Shown one piece after another: positions 43,241 to 52,681 of a stretch of DNA of 64,000 bases (position 1 is the first letter of the stretch; every line of letters starts with the position of its first letter). The notes beneath the pieces were generated by a model that searched no databases, was not told the origin of the DNA, and saw nothing but the letters and a program-made list of their open reading frames with translations. Made by a program: the position numbers and the translations under genes. The DNA comes from Catalinimonas alkaloidigena (GTDB lineage: Bacteria > Bacteroidota > Bacteroidia > Cytophagales > Cyclobacteriaceae), in assembly GCF_029504655.1 (NCBI RefSeq), contig NZ_JAQFIL010000001.1, positions 1,369,001-1,433,000 on the forward strand, read 5' to 3'.

Positions 43241-43538
43241 GCTTTGATGATTTTTTCTGGAGGCTGTAAACTTTAATGAAATGCAGGCGATCAGGCTTCA
43301 AAAAGCGTTAAGCAACAGCTTTTCACAGTTGGCTTAAGTATTTCCTGCCTATTGTAATGATGATACATGGACTGGTTGGTTGACAAGTTGTAGAATGAGA
43401 TAAATTAACTTTTTCAGGAAGTGTAGTTATAAAATAATAAGCTGATATATTACTATAAAAAGTAAGGTGAATAGAAGTTTTTTCTTAAAGTTTATTATTT
43501 TAAGAAAAATCAATCAACTATCAACCAAACCAAATGCC
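43241..43538. other. Intergenic region before the large subtilase
   Basis: About 300 bases, AT-rich, with no credible gene. It contains one weak terminator (43301-43325). No standard -33/-7 promoter pair was recognised, although a promoter for the downstream peptidase must lie here. Confidence 0.6.
43301..43325 (+). terminator. Weak terminator after the transglutaminase operon
   Basis: AAAAGC (43301-43306) pairs with GCTTTT (43318-43323) across an 11-base loop, ending in a T run. The stem is only 6 bp, so efficiency is uncertain. Confidence 0.4.
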
Positions 43539-46500
43539 ATGAAAAATGCTTACAGGCATTGCTATGTTTTTTTCATAGCTTCAGCCATTCTTTTTGTGAG
43601 TTACTCTCACAGTGCAGTCGCACAAGCTAAAAAGGGCAAGTACCATAAAATTGACCCTGCTTTGTTAAACATTAATGATACCGAGGGTTCGGTATCGTCC
43701 TCTTCTCCGGCCTTGCAGTTTAGTCCAAAAAGCCAACAGTCACCACCGAGTAATGCCAAAACACTCGCTTCTACTGACGACGCAAAGTCAAAAGAGCTAC
43801 GCCCGCTCAGTCATAATGTAAAAATGGTTTTGGTGGATGGGCATGTCGCGATTGAAGCCGTTTCTATAGGTAAAACACAGGAGTTATTATCGGAGCTGAA
43901 AAGCCTGGGTATCAAAAATGAATCCTCTTTCGGGAGCATGGTCTCTGGCCTATTACCAGTAGATAAAGTGGAGCAGTTGCAGGGCTTGAAATATTTGCGT
44001 TTTGCCCGCCCTACCTATCTTAAAACTAATATTGGGGCCACTACCTCTCAGGGAGATCAGGTGATGTTTTCTGACCTCGCCAAAAGCAAATACAAAATCA
44101 CTGGTGAGGGAAATAAAATTGGTGTATTGTCTGACAGCTATAATACATTGGGTGGCGCCGAGGCAGGCATCCAAAGTGGCGATCTGCCGGGTGAGAATAA
44201 TCCTAATGGATATTTTCATCCTGTTCAGGTATTAGAGGATTTATTACCGGGTGAAGGTATAGATGAAGGCAGAGCGATGATGGAAATTATCCATGACGTA
44301 GCCCCTGGTGCTGAGCTAGCATTTCATACCGCCTTTTTGGGCCAGGCAAGTTTTGCTCAGGGCATAGTGGATCTAGCGGATGAAGGCTCTGATATCATTG
44401 TAGATGATGTGTTTTATTTTGCCGAGCCCTTTTTTCAGGATGGTATTATTACGCAGGCTGTAGATATCGTATCAGATAGAAACGTATCTTATTTTTCGTC
44501 AGCAGGTAACTCTGGCAGAGATTCTTATGAGGCGGAATTCAGGCCGGTAACTGATGAAATTGTGCTTCCCCTTCAAATCGGAGAAGATGTATTTCCATCA
44601 ACTTATGTGTTCCACGACTTTGATCCGGGGCCAGGCGAAGATATTTTCCAGGAGATAGCTTTTGACCCGGGTTCAAACTCATTCACCATAGCTATGCAAT
44701 GGGATGAGCCCTTCGCTTCCGTTTGTGAAGGATGTCCAGGTTCAAGTTCAGACCTGGACGTTTTCATTGCTTTAGAGGAAGATACTGAAACTATTTTGTA
44801 TGATTTTTCCTCTTTCTTTGGAAATCTGGATGGCGACCCTATAGAATTTACCTCATTTGGTTTCAATAATAGCGAACCGATAAGCCTGTATCTTTTGATA
44901 GGGAAGTGGGTAGATGGTGAAGCAGGTGAGGCTCCAGACCCGAATATCATTAAATATATAAGCTTTGATGGCGGAACTATCATGGATGACCCTACCTTCT
45001 CATCTACCTGCGTGGGACACTCCAATGGTGAGAATACAGTGGCAGTGGGAGCGTCTTTCTTCTTCAACAACCCGTTGTATTTTTCTGATATTGACCGACC
45101 CATTATCAACAGCTATTCTGCTTTTGGAGGTACACCTATACTTTTTAACACTAAAGGAGAACGTATTGAGGCTCAAGTAAGAAATAATCCTGACATAACG
45201 GGGCCGGATGCAGGCAATACAACCTTTTTTTTTCCCGGTTTATTCATTGGCTTTGAAGTACCAGGCACTACAGAGCCCGATGAGTTTCCTCAGTTTGCAG
45301 GTACTTCTGCCTCTGCGCCCCATGTAGCCGCAGTGGCTGCTCTGATGAACGATATTAATGGAGAACGTCTGCATAATACTGACATCAATAAGGTATTGAT
45401 GCAAACCGCTACGGACATGGATGACCCCTTCACTCCAGAATTTGATGAAGGATATGATTTTAAGACAGGTGCCGGTTTTGTGAATGCCAGAAAAGCTATT
45501 GCCAGTGTAGCACCTTTGCCATCAGTAGTGTCATTTACCCTGATCAACGTAACTACCGAGGAGGAAATAGGTGAGTTGGGCGATCGCATTGAGCTTTCCC
45601 AGATAGAAGGGGGCATGTTTAACATCCGTGCTGATGTCATTGATGGTAAATCCTCCGCCAGAAGCGTGTTATTTGAATTGAGTGGTGACGAAATGATGGA
45701 TCAGATAGAAAATATTGAACCTTATGCCCTTTATGGTGACGATAAGCATGGAGATTACTACGAAGGTAGCTTACCCATTGGTCAGTATACACTGAAGGCA
45801 ACACCTTTTACCGAAAGCAAGGCGGAAGGTATGGAAGGGTACGATCTTAGCGTGTCTTTTGAGGTTACCCTATCTCCTGTAGCCAGCTTCACTTTATTTG
45901 ATGCTGATACGGATCAGCCGGTAGAAGAATTAGAAGATGGTACGGTGATTAACTTACTGACCACACCTAATCTCAGTATTGTTGCCAATCCTGAATTTGA
46001 AGACTTTAACGGTAGTATTGTTTTTTACCTGAATGGTGAACTTGTACATACAGAAAACTATGCACCTTACGCCATAGGTGGAGATAATAAGGGAGATTTA
46101 GCCTCTTTTGATATTGAGCCGGGTGAGTATACATTAACCGCAATGACTTTTACTGAGAAGGATGGCGGGGGTATGCAGGGAAGCTCTACCTCTGTTGAAT
46201 TTAAAGTAGTGGAAGAGTTGGAGGTAACAGCTCTCGTATTGGTAGACAGTGACCTTGACCAGGACCTGATCGCATTGAAGGATGGTATGATAGTACCTTT
46301 AGATGTTTCCCCGAATGTTAATATTAAGGCGGAGGTCAATTCAAGCATGGTAAATAGTGTAGAGTTTAGGGTGAATGGTGAGGTCTTTAATGTCGATAAT
46401 GATGCCCCTTTCGCATTAGGTGAAGAAGAGGGGGGGGATTATAAGGCGCTTGATTTACCACCCGGTGAATATACGATTACCGCTGTTCCCTTTGGCCGGG

Positions 46501-47186
46501 AAGGGGCCTTGGGTAGTATAGGCATAGCCCATACTGTATTTATTGAACTGGAGAATAATTTTGCAGTAACAGACTTTGAACTCTGGGATGCGCGTAATGA
46601 TGTAAGCCTTGGCACCTTGGAGTCAGGAGCCTTACTTGATTTAGCCACATTGCCTGCCCTTAGTATTGAAGCCTTGGTGGATGATCCTGAGGATGTAGGA
46701 AGTGTTGAGTTTATTTTGAATGATGAAAGAGTGGCTATTGAAAATTACGCTCCCTATGCCATCGGTGGAAATGACGATAATGACTATAGACCCTATCCGT
46801 TCAAAGTAGGAACATACATACTCACTGCTATTCCATACAGTGCTATGGGGCTTAAAGGTATACAGGGCGATTCTCTGACCATCTTCTTTGAAGTCATAGA
46901 CAGTGAGGAAGACGTATCTACCGAGAATCTGCGACTCGTGGCTTATCCCAATCCGGTAGCTTCAGAACTCAATCTAAGCATAGAGCACCCGAGCGCACGC
47001 CTGTCATACTATGCTATTCTGGATAATCTGGGAAGAACACTAAGTGAAAATTATGTGGACCAGCTCAGTACTGTAAATATTGATGTACAACCTTATCAGT
47101 CTAAGTTAGGAAGTGCAAAGCTATTTTATGTAAAAGTGATTACAGACCGGGGAACAGTCAGGACATTCCCTATCAAAAGGGAGTAA
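43539..47186 (+). CDS. Large secreted S8-like protein with Ig-like repeats and T9SS domain
   Basis: 1215 residues. Signal peptide ends near S-A-V-A-Q-A. The subtilase-like domain (about 170-650) has Asp199 (G-V-L-S-D-S-Y-N) and Ser590 (A-G-T-S-A-S-A-P-H-V-A). At the usual His-Gly-Thr site it has D-E-G-R-A-M-M-E-I-I-H-D-V-A-P-G-A with Glu243, so the classical His is missing. A beta-rich insert (about 345-470) precedes the Ser. Then come four repeats of about 115 residues (start near 663, 780, 894, 1008), sharing V-x-F-x-L-N-x-E, A-P-Y-A-I-G-G and Y-T-L-T-A. From 1132 (L-V-A-Y-P-N-P-V) is a T9SS type A sorting domain. ATG at 43539 preferred over upstream codons for its signal peptide. Confidence 0.88.
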   Translation: MKNAYRHCYVFFIASAILFVSYSHSAVAQAKKGKYHKIDPALLNINDTEGSVSSSSPALQFSPKSQQSPPSNAKTLASTDDAKSKELRPLSHNVKMVLVDGHVAIEAVSIGKTQELLSELKSLGIKNESSFGSMVSGLLPVDKVEQLQGLKYLRFARPTYLKTNIGATTSQGDQVMFSDLAKSKYKITGEGNKIGVLSDSYNTLGGAEAGIQSGDLPGENNPNGYFHPVQVLEDLLPGEGIDEGRAMMEIIHDVAPGAELAFHTAFLGQASFAQGIVDLADEGSDIIVDDVFYFAEPFFQDGIITQAVDIVSDRNVSYFSSAGNSGRDSYEAEFRPVTDEIVLPLQIGEDVFPSTYVFHDFDPGPGEDIFQEIAFDPGSNSFTIAMQWDEPFASVCEGCPGSSSDLDVFIALEEDTETILYDFSSFFGNLDGDPIEFTSFGFNNSEPISLYLLIGKWVDGEAGEAPDPNIIKYISFDGGTIMDDPTFSSTCVGHSNGENTVAVGASFFFNNPLYFSDIDRPIINSYSAFGGTPILFNTKGERIEAQVRNNPDITGPDAGNTTFFFPGLFIGFEVPGTTEPDEFPQFAGTSASAPHVAAVAALMNDINGERLHNTDINKVLMQTATDMDDPFTPEFDEGYDFKTGAGFVNARKAIASVAPLPSVVSFTLINVTTEEEIGELGDRIELSQIEGGMFNIRADVIDGKSSARSVLFELSGDEMMDQIENIEPYALYGDDKHGDYYEGSLPIGQYTLKATPFTESKAEGMEGYDLSVSFEVTLSPVASFTLFDADTDQPVEELEDGTVINLLTTPNLSIVANPEFEDFNGSIVFYLNGELVHTENYAPYAIGGDNKGDLASFDIEPGEYTLTAMTFTEKDGGGMQGSSTSVEFKVVEELEVTALVLVDSDLDQDLIALKDGMIVPLDVSPNVNIKAEVNSSMVNSVEFRVNGEVFNVDNDAPFALGEEEGGDYKALDLPPGEYTITAVPFGREGALGSIGIAHTVFIELENNFAVTDFELWDARNDVSLGTLESGALLDLATLPALSIEALVDDPEDVGSVEFILNDERVAIENYAPYAIGGNDDNDYRPYPFKVGTYILTAIPYSAMGLKGIQGDSLTIFFEVIDSEEDVSTENLRLVAYPNPVASELNLSIEHPSARLSYYAILDNLGRTLSENYVDQLSTVNIDVQPYQSKLGSAKLFYVKVITDRGTVRTFPIKRE

Positions 47187-47210
47187 GAAAAGTATTAGCA
47201 AGCGATATGT

Positions 47211-47248
47211 AAAAGGGAGAGTTACGATTGGTAATTTTCCCTTTTTTT
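47211..47248 (+). terminator. Rho-independent terminator after the large subtilase
   Basis: AAAAGGGA (47211-47218) pairs with TCCCTTTT (47238-47245) over 8 bp. The 19-base loop can form an inner GTTAC/GTAAT stem, and a T run to 47248 follows. It starts 25 bases after the stop. The A-rich 5' arm could make it work for the convergent DUF779 gene too. Confidence 0.7.
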
Positions 47249-47293
47249 ATTAGAGATGAGCTAAAGAATTTCTAAAATGTGAGTCCCTATGGA

Positions 47294-47689
47294 TTAGTGT
47301 ACAGGATACAAGTTTTCCAGCTCTTCCTGTGTAAATAAGCGGGAACGGATGATAAACCGTACGCCCATAGGAATTTCCAGAGAGAAGCTGGAGCCTCTGC
47401 CCTTAGTAACATCAACGGTGAGTTGGGTATGCTTCCAGTATTCAAACTGATCACGAGAGATGAAGAATTTGCAGCCATATATATCGCCCAGATAGATATC
47501 ACTATCTCCGGTTTTAAATTCATCAGCTTGATAACACATCGGAGAAGACCCATCACAGCAGCCACCACTCTGGTGAAACATCAGATCTCCATTTACTGCT
47601 CTAAGCTCGTCTATTACCTCTTTGGCTTTATCACTTACCAATACCCGGGGTACATATTCCTGTTTCTTTTCAGTGATCGTTTGGGACAT
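47294..47689 (-). CDS. DUF779 protein
   Basis: 131 residues of the DUF779 family, with the conserved F-H-Q-S-G-G-C-C-D-G-S-S-P-M-C segment (about 40-54) and a late G-S-S-F-S-L-E-I-P-x-G-x-R-F. The paired Cys could bind metal. The family is repeatedly encoded beside aldehyde dehydrogenases of the ExaC/AldA type, as here (139 bases downstream of the dehydrogenase, same strand), suggesting a role in aldehyde oxidation. Activity unknown. Confidence 0.9.
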   Translation of the reverse strand: MSQTITEKKQEYVPRVLVSDKAKEVIDELRAVNGDLMFHQSGGCCDGSSPMCYQADEFKTGDSDIYLGDIYGCKFFISRDQFEYWKHTQLTVDVTKGRGSSFSLEIPMGVRFIIRSRLFTQEELENLYPVH

Positions 47690-47828
47690 GATTGTATGGG
47701 TTTAATGTATAATGCTGTTGTTTCCTTCCAGAACTTTAATAGTAAAACAGTAAATCAAGCCTAATGTTAGGCCTGACTTACTGAGTGAATCAATCGGTTA
47801 TACAAATACTTGAGATAGGATCATTTGT

Positions 47829-49328
47829 CTAGAAAAAACCTTTAGGGTTTTTGTCGTAAGAAACCAGCATATTTTTGTTCTGACGATAATGATCCAGCAT
47901 CATCTTATGATTTTCACGACCTATGCCTGATTTCTTATAACCTCCAAAAGGCGCATGAGCAGGGTAGTCATGGTAGCAGTTGACCCAAACACGCCCTGCC
48001 TTGATCTGCCGGGATACTTTGAAAGCTTCGTGCATATCACGTGACCATACGCCAGCGCCTAAGCCGTAAAGTGTTTCATTGGCTATCTGAATGGCATCAG
48101 CCTCATCTTTGAAGGTAGTGACAGAGCAGACCGGGCCAAAAATCTCTTCCTGGAATACTCTCATCTTATTGTGCCCTTTGAAGAGTGTAGGCTGAATGTA
48201 ATAACCTTCTGCGTAATCCCCACTCATTTTATAGGCTTCGCCACCAGCCAGTACTTCAGCTCCTTCTTCTTTGCCGATGCTCATGTAAGAAAGAATTTTC
48301 TCATACTGATCATTAGAAGCCTGGGCTCCCATCATGGTTTCAGTATCCAGCGGATTACCCATCTTGATATCCTTGGTACGAGCAATCACTCTTTCTATAA
48401 ATGGCTCGTAAATAGATTCTTCTATAAGAATTCTGGACGGGCAGGTACACACTTCACCCTGGTTAAGGGCAAACATCACAGCCCCTTCTATACATTTGTT
48501 CAAGAACTCATCGTCTTTATCCATAATACTTTTGAAGAACACATTGGGGGATTTTCCACCAAGTTCCAAAGTAACAGGTATGATGTTTTCCGATGCATAC
48601 TGCATGATCAAACGACCGGTAGTAGTTTCTCCTGTAAAGGCAACTTTGTTGATACGGGGCGAAGAGGCCAGGGGCTTACCCGCTTCAGGGCCGAAACCGT
48701 TAACGATATTCAGCACACCCGGAGGAACTACATCTTTAATCAGTTCCATCAGCATGATGATGCCGGCGGGAGTTTGTTCAGCAGGTTTTACGATGGTACA
48801 GTTACCCGCCGCCAAGGCAGGAGCGATTTTCCACGCTGCCATCAGCAGGGGAAAGTTCCAGGGGATGATCTGCCCAACAACACCTAGTGGCTCATTTACA
48901 TTGTAAGAAACAGTATTAGCATCTAGTTCAGCCAGCGAGCCTTCTTCCGCGCGGATTACACCCGCAAAATAGCGATAATGGTCAATGGCAAGAGGAAGGT
49001 CAGCCGCCAGGGTCTCTCGTATAGCCTTACCGTTATCCCAGGTTTCCACAGCCGCCAACATCTCCATATTCTCTTCCATGATGTCGGCGATCTTGTTCAG
49101 CACCTTGCTCCTTTCTGTGGCCGAAGAATTGTTCCAGGAATCTTTGGCAGCATGCGCAGCATCAAGGGCCAATTCTATATCTTCTTTGGTAGAACGCGCA
49201 ATCTTTGTAAATGGCTTTCCATCTACCGGTGAGATATTCTCAAAGTAATTTCCCTTGACAGGAGGTACAAACTTACCTCCGATGAAGTTGTCGTACATCT
49301 CCTTGAACTTAGGCTTATTGTGTATCAT
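47829..49328 (-). CDS. NAD-dependent aldehyde dehydrogenase (ExaC/AldB-like)
   Basis: A 499-residue ALDH-superfamily enzyme oxidising an aldehyde, probably acetaldehyde or another short one, to the acid. It has [12 protein letters not shown] (nucleotide site), E-L-G-G-K-S-P-N (general-base Glu) and catalytic Cys294 in G-E-V-C-T-C-P-S-R; the C-T-C-P form marks the ExaC/AldB subgroup. ATG at 49328 is preferred; a TTG at 49358 is in frame but adds an unlikely extension. It is divergent from an AraC-type regulator and upstream of DUF779, a common inducible alcohol or aldehyde module. Confidence 0.95.
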   Translation of the reverse strand: MIHNKPKFKEMYDNFIGGKFVPPVKGNYFENISPVDGKPFTKIARSTKEDIELALDAAHAAKDSWNNSSATERSKVLNKIADIMEENMEMLAAVETWDNGKAIRETLAADLPLAIDHYRYFAGVIRAEEGSLAELDANTVSYNVNEPLGVVGQIIPWNFPLLMAAWKIAPALAAGNCTIVKPAEQTPAGIIMLMELIKDVVPPGVLNIVNGFGPEAGKPLASSPRINKVAFTGETTTGRLIMQYASENIIPVTLELGGKSPNVFFKSIMDKDDEFLNKCIEGAVMFALNQGEVCTCPSRILIEESIYEPFIERVIARTKDIKMGNPLDTETMMGAQASNDQYEKILSYMSIGKEEGAEVLAGGEAYKMSGDYAEGYYIQPTLFKGHNKMRVFQEEIFGPVCSVTTFKDEADAIQIANETLYGLGAGVWSRDMHEAFKVSRQIKAGRVWVNCYHDYPAHAPFGGYKKSGIGRENHKMMLDHYRQNKNMLVSYDKNPKGFF

Positions 49329-49364
49329 TTTATCAATATTTTTTGTTGTAAATATCAATTCAAT

Positions 49365-49418
49365 AATAGCTATTCTCGTTTTTAATTAATATTGACAATC
49401 TATCAAAAAGTAGCTATT
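49365..49418. promoter_or_regulatory. Repeated TAGCTATT sites between aldehyde dehydrogenase and araC-type gene
   Basis: AATAGCTATT (49365-49374, a perfect palindrome) and TAGCTATT at 49411-49418 occur in the 121-base divergent gap, 44 bases apart centre to centre, about four helical turns. This is a reasonable layout for an AraC-family regulator acting on the dehydrogenase and on itself. Site identity is inference. Confidence 0.35.
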
Positions 49419-49449
49419 TTGTATCAAGCCTATCCTAAATGTATTTTTT

Positions 49450-50361
49450 ATGAGCGATCAACTTTTGGAGCAGATCAAACCTGAGCAGATTATTGAAAAC
49501 CGAAAGGTTTATAGTGGTGAGCAGGCTGAGTTGTGTGTTTACGAGACATATCAGGAAGCCGAGTTGGTGAACTTCGGACGCCTGGATAATCCTGTACTTT
49601 TGTTTATGCTGAATGGGAAAAAGGTAATCCATGAAAGTGAGCAAAAGCAGCATCATGTCTTTGACTTCACTCCCGGTGAATCTTTGGTGATGGCTCCTCA
49701 GGAGTTGGTACAGATAGATTTTCCCGATGCCAGTCCCGATCATCCCACCCGCTGTCTTACCCTTGAGATAGGCAAAACACTCATTAGCGATACTCTGAGT
49801 CAGCTGCAGGAAGAACTAAGCCATGGGGTCCAAGATGAAGTCTTTACTCAGGATTCTCTACAGTATGAAAGCGTCACAGATGCCAGAATTAACAATGCAA
49901 TACACCGCATATGTAGTTACTACACTCAGACTTTAGACAGCACTTCTCGCAAACTGCTGATCAGCCATACCCTGCAAGAACTTATCATATTGATGATGCA
50001 AACCAAAGCAAGGCATATCCTGCTCAGCAAAAAAAGTAATGAAATGCCACGCATGCAGCATGTGGTGGATTACATCATGAAACACTTAGAAAAGGATTTG
50101 AGTGTGGAAGAACTGGCGGAGAAAGCCTGTATGAGCAAACCTACTTTTTATCGTTACTTCAAAAAAGTATTAGGCTTATCCCCTGTGGAGTTTGTCAACC
50201 GTAAGCGGATGCAGATCGCCAAACAATTGCTGTTACAGGAAGATAAAGCGGTAAGTGATGTCTGCTATGCGGTGGGCTACAACAGCACTTCGCACTTCAT
50301 CCGGTCCTTTAAGAAACAATATGGCTGTACGCCCAAGCAGTACCAAAAATCTTATTTTTAG
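49450..50361 (+). CDS. AraC family transcriptional regulator
   Basis: 303 residues. The N-terminal half is a cupin-like sensor (F-T-P-G-E-S-L-V-M-A-P-Q-E near 75) similar to AraC_N regulators. The C-terminal 100 residues hold two helix-turn-helix motifs (L-S-V-E-E-L-A-E-K-A-C-M-S-K-P-T-F-Y-R-Y-F-K and V-S-D-V-C-Y-A-V-G-Y-N-S-T-S-H-F-I-R-S-F-K). Divergent from the aldehyde dehydrogenase gene, which it likely activates when an alcohol or aldehyde is sensed. No signal peptide. Confidence 0.93.
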   Translation: MSDQLLEQIKPEQIIENRKVYSGEQAELCVYETYQEAELVNFGRLDNPVLLFMLNGKKVIHESEQKQHHVFDFTPGESLVMAPQELVQIDFPDASPDHPTRCLTLEIGKTLISDTLSQLQEELSHGVQDEVFTQDSLQYESVTDARINNAIHRICSYYTQTLDSTSRKLLISHTLQELIILMMQTKARHILLSKKSNEMPRMQHVVDYIMKHLEKDLSVEELAEKACMSKPTFYRYFKKVLGLSPVEFVNRKRMQIAKQLLLQEDKAVSDVCYAVGYNSTSHFIRSFKKQYGCTPKQYQKSYF

Positions 50362-50426
50362 ATAAACATCTGCCTCTTTTCATCGCTTTGGTTTTATATT
50401 AGCATTCCATTAACCAAAGCAAATTC

Positions 50427-51707
50427 ATGTCAAAGGAATCAAATGCTGAAACAGATATATTAATCATTGGCGCAGGGCTTTCCGGACTTACTGCCGCCAA
50501 TTATCTCAAGCGCTATGGTTATCATGTGAAAATCCTGGAGGCAGATGATAGGGTAGGGGGACGTGTCAGGACCGATCAGCTTGAGGGCTTTTTGATGGAT
50601 CGGGGGTTTCAGGTCTTTCTTACTGCTTATCCTGAGGCCAAAGCAATGCTGGATTATGATGCACTAGACCTGAAGTCCTTTATGCCCGGGGCTATGATCT
50701 TTAAGCATAAGAAAGCTTTTGAAGTTGCGGATCCTTTACGTGAACCGTCTTTGGCCCTCAAATCTTTATTTTCAAGCGTAGGCACGCTGGGAGATAAGTT
50801 CAAGATCCTTTCACTGGCACAAAGGCTGAAGAAGATGAGTGTGGAAGAGATCTTTGTGCAGCCTGAGATGAGCACGCTGGCCGTCATACAGGAGTATGGC
50901 TTCAGTGAAAAGATTTTACGTTATTTCTTTCAACCTTTTATGGCGGGTATCTTTCTGGAAGATGGGCTGACTACCTCAAGAAGAGCGTTTGATTTTGTAT
51001 TCAAAATGTTTACCGAAGGTGATGCCACAGTGCCTGCGCAGGGTATGGAAATGATCCCCAAACAGTTGGCCGCTAAACTGGGTGAAGAAAACATTCTTTG
51101 TAAGCAGAAAGTAACGGATATCAGCGGTAATCAGGTGACGACTGAGTCAGGGCAGATATTTTCTGCCAGGACAATTCTTCTGGCTACCGACCCTCTTGGC
51201 TATGTGAATAAATTCCTGGAAAAGAAGGAGGTCATCAACAAGTACCATAGTACCACCAATCTGTACTTCAGCGCTGACAAGCCACCCATATCCAGGCCAA
51301 TATTGGCTTTGAATGCTGCAGGCGATAAGCTGGTCAATAATGTCTGTGTGATGAGCCAGGTAGCGCCTACCTATGCCCCTGAAGGACAACATCTTATTTC
51401 AGTTTCTATCAACGGTTATCAGAAAGCTTCTGAGGAAGAGCTGATACTTAACATAAAAGATGAACTGTCAGACTGGTTTGGTAGTGAACAAACCGAAAGC
51501 TGGAATCACCTGCGAACCTATAAAGTAAAGTATGCCTTGCCCAATCAGGATAGTGTGACCCACGAGGTTGATGCTGAACAGCTCAAACTCAAAGATGGAC
51601 TCTATACAGCCGGTGATTATCTGCTCAACGGTTCAATCAATGCTGCTATGCGCTCCGGTCGTATCGCTGCCGACGTAATTCGTGAGGATATGATTGCAGG
51701 TGGGTAG
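50427..51707 (+). CDS. FAD-dependent amine oxidase/phytoene desaturase-like oxidoreductase
   Basis: A 426-residue flavoprotein. The Rossmann motif I-I-G-A-G-L-S-G-L-T-A-A-N-Y-L and the following E-A-D-D-R-V-G-G-R-V-R-T are textbook for the amine oxidase/protoporphyrinogen oxidase/carotenoid desaturase group. The C-terminus has the matching FAD segment G-L-Y-T-A-G-D-Y-L-L-N-G-S-I-N-A-A-M-R-S-G. Substrate unknown; homologues are often annotated protoporphyrinogen oxidase without proof. Followed by a terminator-like hairpin. Confidence 0.9.
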   Translation: MSKESNAETDILIIGAGLSGLTAANYLKRYGYHVKILEADDRVGGRVRTDQLEGFLMDRGFQVFLTAYPEAKAMLDYDALDLKSFMPGAMIFKHKKAFEVADPLREPSLALKSLFSSVGTLGDKFKILSLAQRLKKMSVEEIFVQPEMSTLAVIQEYGFSEKILRYFFQPFMAGIFLEDGLTTSRRAFDFVFKMFTEGDATVPAQGMEMIPKQLAAKLGEENILCKQKVTDISGNQVTTESGQIFSARTILLATDPLGYVNKFLEKKEVINKYHSTTNLYFSADKPPISRPILALNAAGDKLVNNVCVMSQVAPTYAPEGQHLISVSINGYQKASEEELILNIKDELSDWFGSEQTESWNHLRTYKVKYALPNQDSVTHEVDAEQLKLKDGLYTAGDYLLNGSINAAMRSGRIAADVIREDMIAGG

Positions 51708-51761
51708 TAAAAACCCAACTCACCCAAAGTCTGTGTCTCACCTAAAGTATATACGCAACTG

Positions 51762-51786
51762 GCTTCAGTCTGATACTGAGGCTTTT
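51762..51786 (+). terminator. Terminator after the FAD oxidoreductase
   Basis: GCTTCAGT (51762-51769) pairs with ACTGAGGC (51775-51782) over 8 bp with one G-U, with a 5-base loop, then TTTT. It starts 55 bases after the stop. A second hairpin with the same arm sequence follows at 51825-51847. Confidence 0.6.
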
Positions 51787-51824
51787 GCAATGATGTCAAG
51801 TCTGAGAATTGACATTATAATTTA

Positions 51825-51847
51825 CGCTTCAGTGACACACTGAAGCG
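51825..51847. repeat. Perfect hairpin CGCTTCAGT/ACTGAAGCG
   Basis: A 9-bp perfect inverted repeat with a 5-base loop (51834-51838) and no T-tract. It shares the GCTTCAGT arm with the terminator 63 bases upstream. It lies downstream of the DUF3347 pseudogene end on the minus strand. Confidence 0.5.
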
Positions 51848-51891
51848 AGGATTGTCTCTCAGACCCAAACTTAGCGATGACAAATAACAGC

Positions 51892-52504
51892 TTAGAGAGT
51901 AGCTGCTATGTCTCCCCATTGGTTTTGTACTTCAAAAGGATTATGCAGCTTCTGAGAGCGACTAAGCCACTAAGCTCCATCACAATCAAAGTCATTGGGG
52001 CAATAGTAGTAGTAGATGCTTTGGCCTTCAAACTTTGTCACCTTAGCCATCTTGTAAGCAGCGGGAGCCATGGGGTAATAACTAATTCGTATCTCGGATA
52101 ATCCGTCTACATTTGTGATAGTTTCGGGACTTTGGCGGATGAAATGTGCGGCCTTCGTATAAAGATCTATTATTTGCGCTTCCATTTTCAGGTTCTCCTG
52201 CTCATACCGCTGCATAAGGTTGACCAATTCCCTGGCTTCTGCTTTCGCTGCCTCAGCATTATTTTCAGCAAGCGCTTCTCCAATATTCATATAAGCATTG
52301 ACTACCACCAGCAAGCGATCTTTCAGCCTCTCTGGTACGGACTCTGTAGAAATATTGGCAAGCGTGTCAGTCGGATCATAATCATAGCTTAGCGTGTCAC
52401 TTAACTGCCTTTCGTCCGGCTCATCTCCGCTCAGCTCTACCTCTGCCCTGTGCTTCTTCATTCAGGCGCTGTCCGCAGGCCACAGCCAGCAATGACAGTA
52501 GCAT
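51892..52504 (-). pseudogene. DUF3347 lipoprotein, decayed (frameshift and nonsense codon)
   Basis: The middle (52461 down to 51970) reads as a DUF3347 domain: L-L-V-V-V-N-A-Y-M-N-I-G-E-A-L, A-A-K-A-E-A-R-E-L-V and Y-Y-Y-Y-C-P-N-D-F. It stops at TAG (51972-51970) exactly where the family has G-A-Y-W-L-S; past the stop the same frame reads W-L-S-R-S-Q-K-L-H-N-P-F-E-V, the expected tail. At the other end a lipoprotein signal (M-L-L-S-L-L-A-V-A-C-G-Q from ATG 52504) lies in another frame, one base off, running on to L-N-E-E-A-Q-G. So the original lipoprotein gene has an upstream frameshift and a late nonsense mutation. Intact relatives often sit near metal-efflux genes. Confidence 0.72.
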
Positions 52505-52681
52505 AATGAAAGTAAATGTATATGATGCCTTGTTTATACCTGGTGTTTATCTGATGAAAGAATATTAGCTTTGATACCTTTCTAACTTTGTGATGTTGAA
52601 TCTGTTTGAACCGTTGGTTGGTTACACCTTCAGCACTTGGGCAATTCTGGCCAGAGTCGTAAGCTCATAAAACAAAATAGT

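Noticed and set aside
48171..48887. Plus-strand open frame of 238 codons opposite the aldehyde dehydrogenase
   Set aside because: It is the antisense shadow of a strongly conserved enzyme, with no homology I recognise.
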